Source of the DNA: an uncultured Selenomonas sp. | Lineage (GTDB): Bacteria > Bacillota > Negativicutes > Selenomonadales > Selenomonadaceae | Direction of reading: 5' to 3' | Assembly: GCA_937981305.1 (NCBI GenBank) | Contig: CALJPB010000210.1 | Location: 1 to 6,452, forward strand | Length of the DNA: 6,452 nucleotides | In this document: one piece after another, positions 1 through 5,664 of the stretch | Numbering within the stretch: the first letter of the stretch is position 1 | How the letters are laid out: each line of letters starts with the position of its first letter | Translations under genes and position numbers: made by a program | Notes under the pieces: model-generated | Database searches by the model: none | Told to the model about the DNA's origin: nothing | What the model saw: only the letters and a program-made list of their open reading frames with translations

Positions 1-279
1 CCCGTCGGGATCTGCGCCGAGCGCACGGCGATTGCCGCCGCCGTCACGGCGGGTGAGCGTGCATTCAAGGCGCTCGCCGTCATCGCGGACAGCCCCGCCC
101 CCTGCGCCCCCTGCGGTATGTGCCGCCAGATGCTGATGGAGTTTCCACTCAAACGCGTCATTCTCGCAAACACAGCGGGCGCGGTGCGCGTCCTCACGCC
201 CGCCGAACTCCTGCCGCACGCCTTCGGGGCAGCCGCCCTGCCCGTAAAGGAGCATACAGATGAAAATACTGATTGTTGA
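1..279 (+). CDS. cdd: Cytidine deaminase, 3' part (5' end outside window)
   Basis: This enzyme hydrolyses cytidine or deoxycytidine to uridine or deoxyuridine plus ammonia in cytoplasmic pyrimidine salvage. The window holds the last 92 residues in frame 1. Both zinc motifs are visible: CAERTAI near the left edge (visible residues 5-11), with the zinc cysteine and the catalytic glutamate, and PCGMCRQ (visible residues 37-43), with the other two zinc cysteines. This is the arrangement of the small tetrameric Cdd family. The full protein is probably around 135-145 residues, so about a third is missing to the left. The stop codon (277-279) lies inside the next gene, giving a 20-nt overlap and suggesting co-transcription with the receiver gene. 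The last residues, from about visible residue 84 on, follow the overlapping receiver start and are probably a non-conserved tail. Blasticidin-S deaminase-like enzymes share the motifs, but Cdd is the simpler reading. Confidence 0.9.
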   Translation, partial: PVGICAERTAIAAAVTAGERAFKALAVIADSPAPCAPCGMCRQMLMEFPLKRVILANTAGAVRVLTPAELLPHAFGAAALPVKEHTDENTDC

Positions 280-628
280 CGACTCGCGCCTCGTGCGCAT
301 CAAACTCAAGGCAGAGCTCTATGACCGCGGGCATACCGTCGTGGAGGCGCGGGACGGCGAGGAGGCACTGCGCCGTCTCGTCGACAAATCGCCCGATGCT
401 GTCTTTCTCGACATCATCCTGCCGAAGCTCGACGGCTGCGAGGTGCTGCGCCGCATACGCGAAACGCATCCGCACCTCCCCGTCGTCGTGATCTCCACCG
501 CCGCCAGCGCGGAGAACATGGCATATGCCGAAAAATGCGGTGTGCTCATGTTCATCCAAAAGCCCTATTCCGATCATGAGATCAGCATGGCGCTCGCCCG
601 GATGCAGGAGAGTGCGGAGGCAGAATGA
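260..628 (+). CDS. Stand-alone CheY-like response regulator receiver
   Basis: The protein is a 122-residue single receiver domain with no output domain. It has the acidic pair D7-D8, the likely phosphoacceptor D51 in FLDIILP, the conserved hydroxyl residue S79 (VVISTAA), and K101 in the QKPY motif, so it should be able to take phosphate from a histidine kinase. Such proteins usually act by binding a target protein in the cytoplasm, as CheY binds the flagellar switch. The ATG has a good Shine-Dalgarno AAAGGAG at 246-252, 7 nt upstream and inside the end of cdd. The stop overlaps the start of the CheX-like gene (ATGA at 625-628), so the two are probably translationally coupled and act together. 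No kinase or motility gene is in the window, so the signal and target are unknown. A cheY name would be a guess. Confidence 0.93.
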   Translation: MKILIVDDSRLVRIKLKAELYDRGHTVVEARDGEEALRRLVDKSPDAVFLDIILPKLDGCEVLRRIRETHPHLPVVVISTAASAENMAYAEKCGVLMFIQKPYSDHEISMALARMQESAEAE

Positions 629-1080
629 GCGACATCTATCAAGGCTACACTGCCGTCTTTCTCGCGGGGCTTTCCGACTACGCACGCATCAACGCAGTGA
701 TCGGCACGGAGGAAGATTGCCGGTGCTACATCACCATCTCGCAGCGTATGGAGGCCGACGGCAGCCCTCTCATCGTCTCCCTCTCCGCCTGCGTGAACGC
801 ATTCTACGCCCTCGCGAGCGGCTACAGCGGCGTATCGCTCGAAGGCATGGACGAGCTCGCCGTGGATGCCGTCGGAGAGCTCTTCAACGTCATTAACGGT
901 CATTTTTCCTCCCGTATGCGTGAGACCGGCATGGCCGTTACCATCATCGCCCCACCGCGCCACTTCCACGGCAAGGCAGAGCCGCATACGCCGGTATTCC
1001 GCTGCGCCGTTGAGAGTCCCGTCGGCACGCTGCGTCTGATGGCGGCACGCGAGGAATTTCTTGCGGCAGAAGCACATTGA
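625..1080 (+). CDS. CheX-like chemotaxis phosphatase-family protein
   Basis: This 151-residue protein resembles CheX/CheC/FliY-type proteins, which remove phosphate from CheY-P. The key stretch is residues 81-92, reading DAVGELFNVING. It fits the family pattern of an acidic residue, then E, then xxN, then G (D81, E85, N88, G92). In CheX the Glu and Asn of this helix enter the receiver active site. Only one such motif is visible, as in CheX, whereas CheC usually has two. The start is an ATG overlapping the receiver stop (ATGA), with GGAGG at 616-620 giving a short 4-nt spacer. The neighbouring receiver is the obvious substrate, making a self-contained phosphorylation/dephosphorylation pair (inference). 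Some CheX-domain proteins work outside chemotaxis, so a role in motility is not proven. Confidence 0.8.
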   Translation: MSDIYQGYTAVFLAGLSDYARINAVIGTEEDCRCYITISQRMEADGSPLIVSLSACVNAFYALASGYSGVSLEGMDELAVDAVGELFNVINGHFSSRMRETGMAVTIIAPPRHFHGKAEPHTPVFRCAVESPVGTLRLMAAREEFLAAEAH

Positions 1081-1126
1081 AACACACAGGGAAAAGATCC
1101 CCCGTCTCTCTTGAAAGGAGTATCCC

Positions 1127-2215
1127 TTGACTATATTCTCATACACCGTTGACATCGACACACTGGTCGATCTCCTGCTCATCCCCGCACTGATCGTTCT
1201 CGCCGCACTCACGGCGGGCATCATCGCCGACCGTCTCATCCGCCGCTACATCGGTCATCATCTTGCCGTCGAGGAGAGTACATGGAAGTACGTCCTCGTC
1301 CGCTCCATGCAGGGGGTTCCGATCTTCTTCAGCTTCATCATCGGTCTGTACTGGGCGATCGATGCCGTGGAGATCTCGCCGACGCTCACCAAACTGCTCT
1401 CATACCTCCTCTTTACCAGCAACGTCTTCTCCATCACGCGCGTCCTCGCACGCACGGTCGACGGTGTTGTCACCATGTACTTCGAACGCTCGGAGAAAAA
1501 CCTGCCTAAGACGACCCTGCTCAACAGCATCCTCATCGGGGTCATCTACGCCATGGGGCTGCTCGTCATCCTCCAGTACTACGGCATCTCCATTGCACCA
1601 ATCCTCACAGCAGCCGGCGTCGGCGGTATGGCGGTCGCCCTTGCCCTGCAGGAGACGCTTGCCAATATCTTCTCCGGACTCCACCTCATCCTCTCCAAGC
1701 AGCTGCGCATCGGCGAGTACATCAAACTCGGCTCGGGCGAGGAGGGACGCGTCACGGACATCACATGGCGCTTTACCACCATCATCCCGCTCGGTGCGAG
1801 CAACACCATCGTCATCCCGAACAAGACCATCGCGGGCGCGAACATCACGAATTACAGCCGGCCTACACTGAACATCAACGTCAGTGTCCCCGTCGGTGTC
1901 GCATATGACAGCGACCTCGCAATGGTCGAGCGCGTCACCATCGAGACGGCGAAGGAAGTGCTCGCACGCGTGGACGACAATCCGAACGCAGAGCCGCTCG
2001 TGCGCTACACGGACTTCGGCGACTCCTCCATCAACTTCGTCGTCATCCTGCCGTCGAGCCTATTCGACAACCAGGGCAAGATTAAGCACGAATTCATCAA
2101 GTCCCTCACCGAGCGCTACCGCACGGAGGGCATCGACATCCCCTATCCGATCCAAACCATCATTCAGGAGAAGGAGGATGCGGAGGAAAACAATCCACAG
2201 GCCGCTGCCTCGTAA
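1127..2215 (+). CDS. MscS-family mechanosensitive ion channel
   Basis: This is a small-conductance mechanosensitive channel of the inner membrane, of the kind that opens under membrane tension to release solutes during hypo-osmotic shock. The protein has 362 residues. Hydrophobic segments lie near residues 13-38, 63-83, 88-108 and 131-151, followed by the glycine/alanine-rich pore helix at about 158-185 (with GVGGMAVALALQETLANIF), the MscS hallmark. A soluble beta/alpha-beta domain follows (about 186-345), and the tail is acidic. It is longer than E. coli MscS (286 residues) because of extra N-terminal helices. The start is a TTG at 1127 with a strong AAAGGAG at 1114-1120 and a 6-nt spacer; no in-frame ATG is equally well placed. 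The gene lies 46 nt after the CheX-like gene, so read-through from that operon is possible. A hairpin just downstream may end the transcript. Confidence 0.93.
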   Translation: MTIFSYTVDIDTLVDLLLIPALIVLAALTAGIIADRLIRRYIGHHLAVEESTWKYVLVRSMQGVPIFFSFIIGLYWAIDAVEISPTLTKLLSYLLFTSNVFSITRVLARTVDGVVTMYFERSEKNLPKTTLLNSILIGVIYAMGLLVILQYYGISIAPILTAAGVGGMAVALALQETLANIFSGLHLILSKQLRIGEYIKLGSGEEGRVTDITWRFTTIIPLGASNTIVIPNKTIAGANITNYSRPTLNINVSVPVGVAYDSDLAMVERVTIETAKEVLARVDDNPNAEPLVRYTDFGDSSINFVVILPSSLFDNQGKIKHEFIKSLTERYRTEGIDIPYPIQTIIQEKEDAEENNPQAAAS

Positions 2216-2235
2216 ACACCTGTATCCGTCATAAC

Positions 2236-2370
2236 TTATCCACAAATTCCACAGTTTCTCCCTGGGGAAACTGTGGATAACTTTTTGTCCGAAGATGTGC
2301 CCGCAACGCCTTTTCCCATCGGGATCTTCAGCGAAAGCCCCCCCTGTTTCCAAAAAATCCCTGTGGATAA
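2236..2370. promoter_or_regulatory. Cluster of three consensus DnaA boxes
   Basis: Three exact copies of the DnaA box TTATCCACA are present: one forward at 2236-2244 and two reversed (TGTGGATAA) at 2272-2280 and 2362-2370. The first two form an inverted pair 36 bp apart, and the third lies 35 bp upstream of the -35 element of the nrd promoter. DnaA is known to bind such 9-mers at origins and at promoters such as E. coli nrdAB. No dnaA, dnaN, rpmH or gidA neighbour is in the window, so I favour a regulatory or DnaA-titrating site over a replication origin. The 9-mer match is direct; the function is inferred. Confidence 0.7.
2249..2286 (+). terminator. Hairpin plus T-run after the MscS gene
   Basis: A 10-bp perfect stem, CCACAGTTTC (2249-2258) with GAAACTGTGG (2267-2276), is followed after 5 nt by TTTTT (2282-2286). 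It sits 33 nt past the MscS stop and could be an intrinsic terminator. The T-run does not abut the stem, and the right arm shares bases with a DnaA box (2272-2280), so the palindrome may serve protein binding instead of, or as well as, termination. Confidence 0.5.
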
Positions 2371-2383
2371 GTCTGTGCAAAAA

Positions 2384-2399
2384 CAACTAGATATAGATT
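2384..2399. promoter_or_regulatory. Putative NrdR box 1
   Basis: The core CTAGATATAG (2387-2396) fits the imperfect palindrome known for NrdR boxes (core CwAtATaTwG) at 9 of 10 positions. It lies just upstream of the -35 element. NrdR is the ATP/dATP-sensing repressor of bacterial ribonucleotide reductase genes. The gene context and the second copy 32 bp downstream support the call; the outer flanks match poorly. Confidence 0.6.
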
Positions 2400-2404
2400 T
2401 TCTA

Positions 2405-2434
2405 TTGACGAGCACCCACTAGATGTTGTATAAT
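2405..2434 (+). promoter_or_regulatory. Sigma-70-type promoter of the nrd operon
   Basis: A -35 element TTGACG (2405-2410) and a perfect -10 TATAAT (2429-2434) are separated by 18 bp. Transcription should begin near 2441, leaving a leader of about 66 nt before the ATG at 2507. Because an upstream in-frame ATG at 2423 lies inside this promoter, it cannot be the start of the protein made from this transcript. Confidence 0.8.
2416..2431. promoter_or_regulatory. Putative NrdR box 2
   Basis: The core CTAGATGTTG (2419-2428) matches the NrdR core at 8 of 10 positions and shares ACTAGAT with box 1, exactly 32 bp apart (about three helical turns, a spacing known for tandem NrdR boxes). It occupies the spacer between -35 and -10 and touches the -10, so binding here should block RNA polymerase. 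Confidence 0.55.
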
Positions 2435-2506
2435 CCTCACGAAATGGCAACACATTGCCGAAAAGGAAACCACATCGTCAGCGGTGTGAAAAAAGGAGAA
2501 TGCAGC

Positions 2507-2791
2507 ATGATTGTCAACGATATTAACGTCACCGTAAACGGGCTCTCGGACATCACCCCGCACGAGGTGGAAAACTACATTGCGTACATCGAGGGACAGA
2601 CCAACGAAAAGCTTGATCGTCTCTCCATCACGGGAACGGACGACGGTCGCGTCACCCTCGGCTACGAGATGCGTCAGCCCAAATTCGAGCGCGTGCGCCG
2701 CATCACGGGCTATCTTGTCGGCACCACGGACCGCTGGAACAACGCCAAGCAGGCCGAGGAACATGAGCGTGTCAAGCACGGACTCCACTGA
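2507..2791 (+). CDS. Free-standing NrdD-type glycyl-radical domain protein
   Basis: This 94-residue protein resembles only the extreme C-terminus of class III (anaerobic) ribonucleotide reductase NrdD. Residues 64-91 hold RRITGYLVG, then DRWNNAKQAEE, then RVKH. They line up with the NrdD tail (in E. coli roughly RVCGYLG ... FNAGKQEE ... RVKH), where the glycine carries the stable radical; here it would be G68. Residues 1-60 are not recognised. The protein has no cysteine, so it lacks both the catalytic Cys of NrdD and the four-Cys zinc site that normally precedes the glycine loop. The start at 2507 has AAAAGGAG at 2491-2498 with an 8-nt spacer; the longer in-frame ATG at 2423 lies within the promoter. 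Being first in an operon with nrdG suggests that NrdG puts the radical on it. It may be one half of a split reductase or a repair part like GrcA/YfiD. Confidence 0.75.
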   Translation: MIVNDINVTVNGLSDITPHEVENYIAYIEGQTNEKLDRLSITGTDDGRVTLGYEMRQPKFERVRRITGYLVGTTDRWNNAKQAEEHERVKHGLH

Positions 2792-3290
2792 GATCCACAT
2801 CTCGGGGATTGCGCGGGACTCCATCGTGGACGGCGAGGGCATACGCCTGACCGTCTTTACGCAGGGCTGCCCGCGCCGCTGCCCCGGCTGTCACAACCCG
2901 GACACACAGCCGCTCGTCGGCGGGCGCATGACGACCGTTGGAGCAGTGCTCGCGGAGATCGACGAGAATCCGCTCCTCACGGGACTCACGCTCAGCGGCG
3001 GTGAGCCCTTCCTGCAGCCGGCGGCACTGCTTCCGCTCGCACGCGGCGCACACGCGCGCGGCCTCGATGTGTGGAGCTACACGGGCTACACACTTGAGGA
3101 GCTGCGGGCGCAGAAGAACCCTGCTGTGGATGCGCTGCTCGACGAGCTGGATGTGCTCGTCGACGGGGACTATCGCGCCGAGGAGCGTGACCTCACACTG
3201 CACTTTCGCGGCTCACGCAATCAGCGCGTGATCGACCTCGCTGCAACACGCGCAACGGGTCAGCTTACACTACGATATGCAGACGAATAA
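2763..3290 (+). CDS. nrdG: Anaerobic ribonucleotide reductase activating protein (radical SAM)
   Basis: NrdG uses a [4Fe-4S] cluster and S-adenosylmethionine to abstract hydrogen from a glycine of NrdD, making the glycyl radical needed to reduce ribonucleotides without oxygen. The 175-residue protein is of normal length for the family. It shows the cluster motif C36-P-R-R-C40-P-G-C43 (CX3CX2C), the following HNP, the SAM-binding GGEP (79-82) and the W-S-Y-T-G-Y stretch (104-109) typical of NrdG and PflA. The coding region overlaps the end of the glycyl-radical-domain gene by 29 nt, so the two are translationally coupled. The start is not certain: ATG 2763 has GAGGA only 2 nt upstream, while GTG 2769 lies 8 nt from the same GAGGA. 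The frame is open further upstream but has no family similarity there. A strong terminator begins at the stop codon. Confidence 0.95.
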   Translation: MSVSSTDSTEIHISGIARDSIVDGEGIRLTVFTQGCPRRCPGCHNPDTQPLVGGRMTTVGAVLAEIDENPLLTGLTLSGGEPFLQPAALLPLARGAHARGLDVWSYTGYTLEELRAQKNPAVDALLDELDVLVDGDYRAEERDLTLHFRGSRNQRVIDLAATRATGQLTLRYADE

Positions 3291-3334
3291 AAAAGCTGTT
3301 GTACGAAGCATTCGCTTCGATACAACAGCTTTTT
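3290..3334. terminator. Bidirectional rho-independent terminator
   Basis: AAAAAGCTGTTGTA (3290-3303) pairs perfectly with TACAACAGCTTTTT (3321-3334). The stem continues as CGAAGC (3304-3309) with GCTTCG (3314-3319), with one unpaired A at 3320 and a 4-nt loop. T-runs appear at the 3' side on both strands. It lies between the convergent nrdG and DUF819 genes, 9 nt from the latter's stop, and should end both transcripts. Confidence 0.92.
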
Positions 3335-3343
3335 CTATGTGCA

Positions 3344-4558
3344 TTATGCCCCGACCATACTGCCGACGATGATGCCGATGTACGTCCCGATCGCATAGCC
3401 GAACGTGCCGACGAGCATCGCAGGCCCGACGAGGCTCGTCCATCCCTGTGAAATCGCCATGCCCGCCGCCGTCGTTGGTCCGCCGATGTTCGCATTGGAG
3501 GCGATGATGATGTCCTCCAACGGGAAGTTCAGTATCTTCCCGCCGATCAGGCAAAAGAGCATATTGACAACAACCATGATAAAACAGAATACGAAAAGAA
3601 GTGGCGCATTCGTCATGATCTCCACGATGGAGGCGGGTACCCCAATGATGAAGAAAAACATATAGATGAAGAACGTCCCGATCTCCTGCGCTCCGTTCAT
3701 GGCGTTTGCCTGTTTTTCAAATACACTCGCAAAGACGACGGACAGCAGGGTAATCCAGACATATTGACTACCGAGGAAGACGCTGCACATCTTCGACAGG
3801 GTTCCGCCATCGGCGGGAACAAGCGTCGCAAACGCACCGCCGATCCCCTTCGAAATCGTCACCACGACGACGGCATAGGCAATGCTCATGGCGAGATCAC
3901 GGAGTGAGACATCCCGATGCCCCCAGTATATCGCTGCGAGGGTCTTCCCCTCCTCCGACACGCCCTGCCGCTCCACCTCGTCGATCAAGGGATGTTCGTA
4001 AAAACGTCGGATAAAGGCATTCCCCGCAATTCCGATGAGGATCAGGAAGTAGATTGCCATATTGAGGTTGTCTGCGACAATGGCGGAAGAGACGAGCGTT
4101 CCGTTGACCTTGAACAGATCGGCCAGCTCCGTAAAATTTACCACGCCGCCGATGTAGGATCCGGTCATCATCGCCGTGACCTTCGGCAGACCTTCGATGG
4201 AACTTTGCAGGAGCGCACAGCCGATCACCGCACCCGCAATCGTCCCGATGGCGCCGATGAGAAAGATCGCGAAGATCTGCGCCGTTTCGTTCCAGACCCT
4301 GCGTATGTTCGTCTGGAGCAGAAGGAGGGGAACCGCAAGCGGGACTAAGTATCCTAAGACGACATCGTCATAAACGGGAGCAGAGGATGGAATGATACCC
4401 ACGTTGACCAGCACCAACGCGATGACAAGAGCGATCAGCCCGCCCGCAAAGTGCGATGCCCATCGGTATCGGTACTCCAGATAAATGGAGGCGGCGACCG
4501 CCGCCATCATGATGGACATGAGAACCCATGTGTTTTCCGGATGAATCAGAGGATCCAT
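3344..4558 (-). CDS. DUF819 family (YjcL-like) membrane protein
   Basis: This is a 404-residue polytopic inner-membrane protein with about ten hydrophobic segments, close to the usual length of the DUF819 family (B. subtilis YjcL). Two glycine-rich signatures support the assignment: TGSYIGGVVNF at about 132-142, and ASNANIGGPTTAAGMA at about 353-368, followed by GYAIGTYIG. Their similar positions in the two halves suggest an internal two-fold repeat, as in many secondary transporters. The longest soluble stretch (about residues 190-215, with EVERQGVSEEGK) separates the halves. No substrate is established for the family that I can state with confidence, so transport is an inference. The start ATG has GGAG 5 nt upstream (plus strand 4564-4567). 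It lies 30 nt downstream of the EamA gene stop, indicating one operon, and ends at the shared terminator. Confidence 0.88.
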   Translation of the reverse strand: MDPLIHPENTWVLMSIMMAAVAASIYLEYRYRWASHFAGGLIALVIALVLVNVGIIPSSAPVYDDVVLGYLVPLAVPLLLLQTNIRRVWNETAQIFAIFLIGAIGTIAGAVIGCALLQSSIEGLPKVTAMMTGSYIGGVVNFTELADLFKVNGTLVSSAIVADNLNMAIYFLILIGIAGNAFIRRFYEHPLIDEVERQGVSEEGKTLAAIYWGHRDVSLRDLAMSIAYAVVVVTISKGIGGAFATLVPADGGTLSKMCSVFLGSQYVWITLLSVVFASVFEKQANAMNGAQEIGTFFIYMFFFIIGVPASIVEIMTNAPLLFVFCFIMVVVNMLFCLIGGKILNFPLEDIIIASNANIGGPTTAAGMAISQGWTSLVGPAMLVGTFGYAIGTYIGIIVGSMVGA

Positions 4559-4588
4559 TTCAACTCCAATCCTTTCATCAATGATTCC

Positions 4589-5020
4589 CTATGGAACAAT
4601 CGCCAAGATCAGCCCGCCTGCTGCAATCAATACGATTGCAACACCGTGCAGGAAACTGACCTGTTCGCCAAAGAAAATAACGGCAATGAGCACGGCAAAG
4701 ACGACACTCAGCTTATCGATCGGGGCGACCTGGGTCACATCTCCATCCTTGAGTGCCATAAAATAGAAAAGCCACGAGAGCGCACCCGCAACGCCACTGA
4801 GCGCAACAAAGGCGAGCGCCTTTTTGTCGGCGAACACCTGCGGCAGGCCAGCGGTATGTCCCTCGGCGACAACCACCCCCACAAGAAACACTGCCATGAT
4901 CACGGCACGCACCGCCGTCGCAGCACTGCTGTCGAGACCCGAAACCCCCACCTTGCCGAAGATGGAAACGAACGCCGCACACAGTGCCGAGAGCAGTGCA
5001 TAGACGAGCCATGAACTCAT
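4589..5020 (-). CDS. Single-domain EamA/DMT-superfamily membrane protein
   Basis: This 143-residue protein has five predicted membrane helices (about 4-22, 31-51, 67-89, 96-117 and 123-142). That is one EamA domain, where most family members carry two in about 300 residues. The signature APIDKLSVVFAVLIAVIFFGE (about 99-119) is typical of EamA proteins. One-domain members are thought to work as dimers, exporting or importing small metabolites; the substrate here is unknown. I chose ATG 5020, which has a G-rich ribosome site (GGGGGGG, plus strand 5027-5033) 6 nt upstream. A TTG at 5035 would extend the protein by five residues but would consume that site, and GTG 5023 is also possible. It is the first gene of a leftward operon with the DUF819 gene, suggesting a shared transport or export role (inference). 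Confidence 0.85.
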   Translation of the reverse strand: MSSWLVYALLSALCAAFVSIFGKVGVSGLDSSAATAVRAVIMAVFLVGVVVAEGHTAGLPQVFADKKALAFVALSGVAGALSWLFYFMALKDGDVTQVAPIDKLSVVFAVLIAVIFFGEQVSFLHGVAIVLIAAGGLILAIVP

Positions 5021-5046
5021 CACTATCCCCCCCAAAAGTGAGATTT

Positions 5047-5075
5047 AGTATAGCATTATTTCCGCACTGCCGCAA
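5047..5075 (-). promoter_or_regulatory. Promoter of the EamA-DUF819 operon
   Basis: Read on the minus strand there is a -35 TTGCGG (5070-5075), a 17-bp spacer and an extended -10 TGCTATACT (5047-5055). It is placed about 27 nt upstream of the EamA start and back to back with the GNAT promoter, the two -35 elements being 7 bp apart. Confidence 0.65.
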
Positions 5076-5082
5076 ACCCTTC

Positions 5083-5111
5083 TTTCAAAATATCGGAGAA
5101 TCGTGTAGAAT
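5083..5111 (+). promoter_or_regulatory. Putative promoter of the GNAT gene
   Basis: TTTCAA (5083-5088) and TAGAAT (5106-5111) are separated by 17 bp, 22 nt before the GNAT ATG. The -35 is a weak match (4 of 6) and the -10 is better (5 of 6). It diverges from the EamA promoter. Confidence 0.5.
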
Positions 5112-5133
5112 AAGAACATCAGGAGGAATTGCG

Positions 5134-5622
5134 ATGATACGACAAGCCACAGTACGGGAGATTCCTGAGATTCTGCGCATCTATGATGCCGCGCGTTCCT
5201 TTATGCGCCGCTCGGGCAACATGACGCAGTGGAGCGGCGGCTATCCGCCGGAGGAAATCATACGCGCAGATATTGAGAAAAATGTATTATGGGGGATGGA
5301 AAACGAGACGGGGCATGTCTGTGCCGTCTTTGCCCTCGTCCCCGGCGAGGATCCGAGCTATGCCGTGATTGACGGCGCATGGCGCGACCCATCGCCCTAT
5401 GCGACAATGCACCGCGCGGCAAGCGATGGCACGGAGCGCGGTACATTCCGTGCCATGCTGGACTTCGCACGTACACGGTACGATCACCTGCGTGCCGACA
5501 CCCACGCAGACAACCGCCCCATGCAGAGCTGTCTGCAAAAAAGCGGCTTTGTGTACTGCGGTATCGTACGTGTCTGGGACGGTACGCCCCGTCGTGCCTA
5601 CGAGTGGAGCAGAAGACACTGA
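5134..5622 (+). CDS. GNAT family N-acetyltransferase
   Basis: This 162-residue protein has the layout of a GCN5-related acetyltransferase, which moves an acetyl group from acetyl-CoA to an amine. The N-terminus MIRQATVREIPEILRIYDAAR (residues 1-21) is a typical first strand and helix. The middle (about 60-95) holds the core strands. The region around residues 112-122 (GTERGTFRAML) stands where the acetyl-CoA pyrophosphate-binding loop and helix are expected, although the classical Q/RxxGxG/A pattern is degenerate. HADNRPMQSCLQKSGF (about 128-143) matches the common N..M...l.k.GF ending of the family. The ATG has an ideal AGGAGG (5121-5126) with a 7-nt spacer. It runs opposite to the EamA gene and has its own putative promoter. 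The substrate cannot be told from sequence; small molecule and protein N-terminus are both possible. Confidence 0.85.
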   Translation: MIRQATVREIPEILRIYDAARSFMRRSGNMTQWSGGYPPEEIIRADIEKNVLWGMENETGHVCAVFALVPGEDPSYAVIDGAWRDPSPYATMHRAASDGTERGTFRAMLDFARTRYDHLRADTHADNRPMQSCLQKSGFVYCGIVRVWDGTPRRAYEWSRRH

Positions 5623-5664
5623 TGACCTGTTTACTCTGTGTATATTTAGGAGAGAACCTCTATT

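Noticed and set aside
1089..1102. Short GGGA...TCCC inverted repeat between the CheX-like and MscS genes
   Set aside because: Four base pairs and no T-run; not a credible terminator.
574..1239. Long minus-strand open frame (221 codons) opposite the CheX-like and MscS genes
   Set aside because: It spans the boundary of two well-supported plus-strand genes, has no family similarity, and reflects the high GC third positions of the real genes.
2236..2404. Chromosomal replication origin
   Set aside because: Only three DnaA boxes and no dnaA, dnaN, rpmH, parAB or gidA neighbour; the position next to an nrd promoter favours regulation. GC skew would settle it.
2471..2488. Small hairpin (CACATC with GGTGTG) just upstream of the ribosome site of the nrd operon
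   Set aside because: Six base pairs including a G-U; too weak to call an attenuator or thermosensor without comparative support.
2423..2506. 28-residue N-terminal extension of the glycyl-radical-domain protein from ATG 2423
   Set aside because: That ATG lies between the -35 and -10 of the promoter and has no ribosome site, whereas ATG 2507 has AAAAGGAG at ideal spacing.
3917..5014. Plus-strand open frames opposite the DUF819 and EamA genes
   Set aside because: Their translations are rich in His, Arg and Asp without domain-like patterns; the minus-strand frames encode clear membrane proteins.
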